Shown here piece after piece: positions 63,931 to 64,000 of a stretch of 64,000 nt of DNA. Origin of the DNA: Bufo bufo (Eukaryota; Chordata; Amphibia; Anura; Bufonidae); contig NC_053398.1 in NCBI RefSeq assembly GCF_905171765.1, forward strand, positions 44,112,323 through 44,176,322, read 5' to 3'. How positions within the stretch are numbered: the stretch's first letter is position 1; every line of letters begins with the position of its first letter. Below the pieces are notes generated by a model. That model searched no databases. It had not been told where the DNA came from and was given only the letters and a program-made list of their open reading frames with translations. The position numbers and the translations under genes were made by a program.

Positions 63931-64000
63931 TTTTGCAAGAAGATATGCATGTGATCATTAGTGGAAGAGGAAATAAACAATTAAATAGACATTATGTGAT

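Noticed and set aside
63350..63980. Repeat-protein-like ORFs on both strands
   Set aside because: 39-bp minisatellite; both strands are open to equal degree, which is not expected of a gene.
1..64000. Bacterial, phage or organelle origin
   Set aside because: Spliced CHID1 exon, Tc1, Penelope and LINE elements, and lack of dense ORFs all indicate a vertebrate nuclear genome.

Overview
The window looks like nuclear DNA of an anuran amphibian, probably a neobatrachian frog or toad. It is dominated by Tc1/mariner transposons, Penelope-like retroelements with long terminal repeats, a CR1/L2-type LINE tail, and many palindromic foldback/MITE elements that have TTAA or TTA target sites and ends such as GGCCTCATGCACACGAC. 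This repeat mix, and one vertebrate exon, are the basis for the host call; the species cannot be read from the sequence.

Only one host exon is convincing. It is a 93-bp, symmetrical phase-2 exon at 41620-41712 (+), bounded by canonical splice sites, and its peptide matches the chitinase-like lysosomal/secreted protein CHID1. No other CHID1 exon was recognised, so most of the window is probably intron of this gene: at least about 41 kb upstream and 22 kb downstream of the exon. The exon lies between a 305-bp perfect palindrome about 190 bp upstream and a 32-bp minisatellite about 235 bp downstream.

Layout. 1-4380: old repeats, a 129-bp palindromic MITE with a 12-bp target duplication, and an internally deleted pseudogene of a mobile-element-like protein family. 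4381-10998: Penelope-like element PLE-1, minus strand, with two about 737-bp pseudo-LTRs, a long reverse-transcriptase ORF, a frame-shifted GIY-YIG endonuclease, a G-rich polypurine tract and a LINE inserted in its 5' part. 11000-14643: three TTAA-flanked MITEs and a complete solo LTR. 15529-16838: a decayed Tc1 element. 20128-36930: a four-level nest of transposons. The outermost Tc1-6 was cut in its left inverted repeat by Tc1-2. Tc1-2 was split by the 5'-truncated PLE-2, with a 66-bp duplication. PLE-2 was in turn hit by a 2.1-kb TTAA element, Tc1-3 (intact 338-aa transposase) and Tc1-4. Tc1-6 was also hit by Tc1-5, which carries a 4.6-kb TTAA element. 37590-63000: many foldback elements, three minisatellites, and a few unique-looking stretches that may be conserved noncoding DNA. 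63020-63930: a 39-bp minisatellite.

There is no operon, CRISPR array, rRNA or convincing tRNA. The genes do not form a pathway. What can be reconstructed is a relative chronology of insertions and several unusual DNA structures: strings of hairpins at the ends of TTAA elements, an array of alternating inverted repeats with a flipped loop, hammerhead-like cores in the Penelope pseudo-LTRs, and long perfect palindromes.
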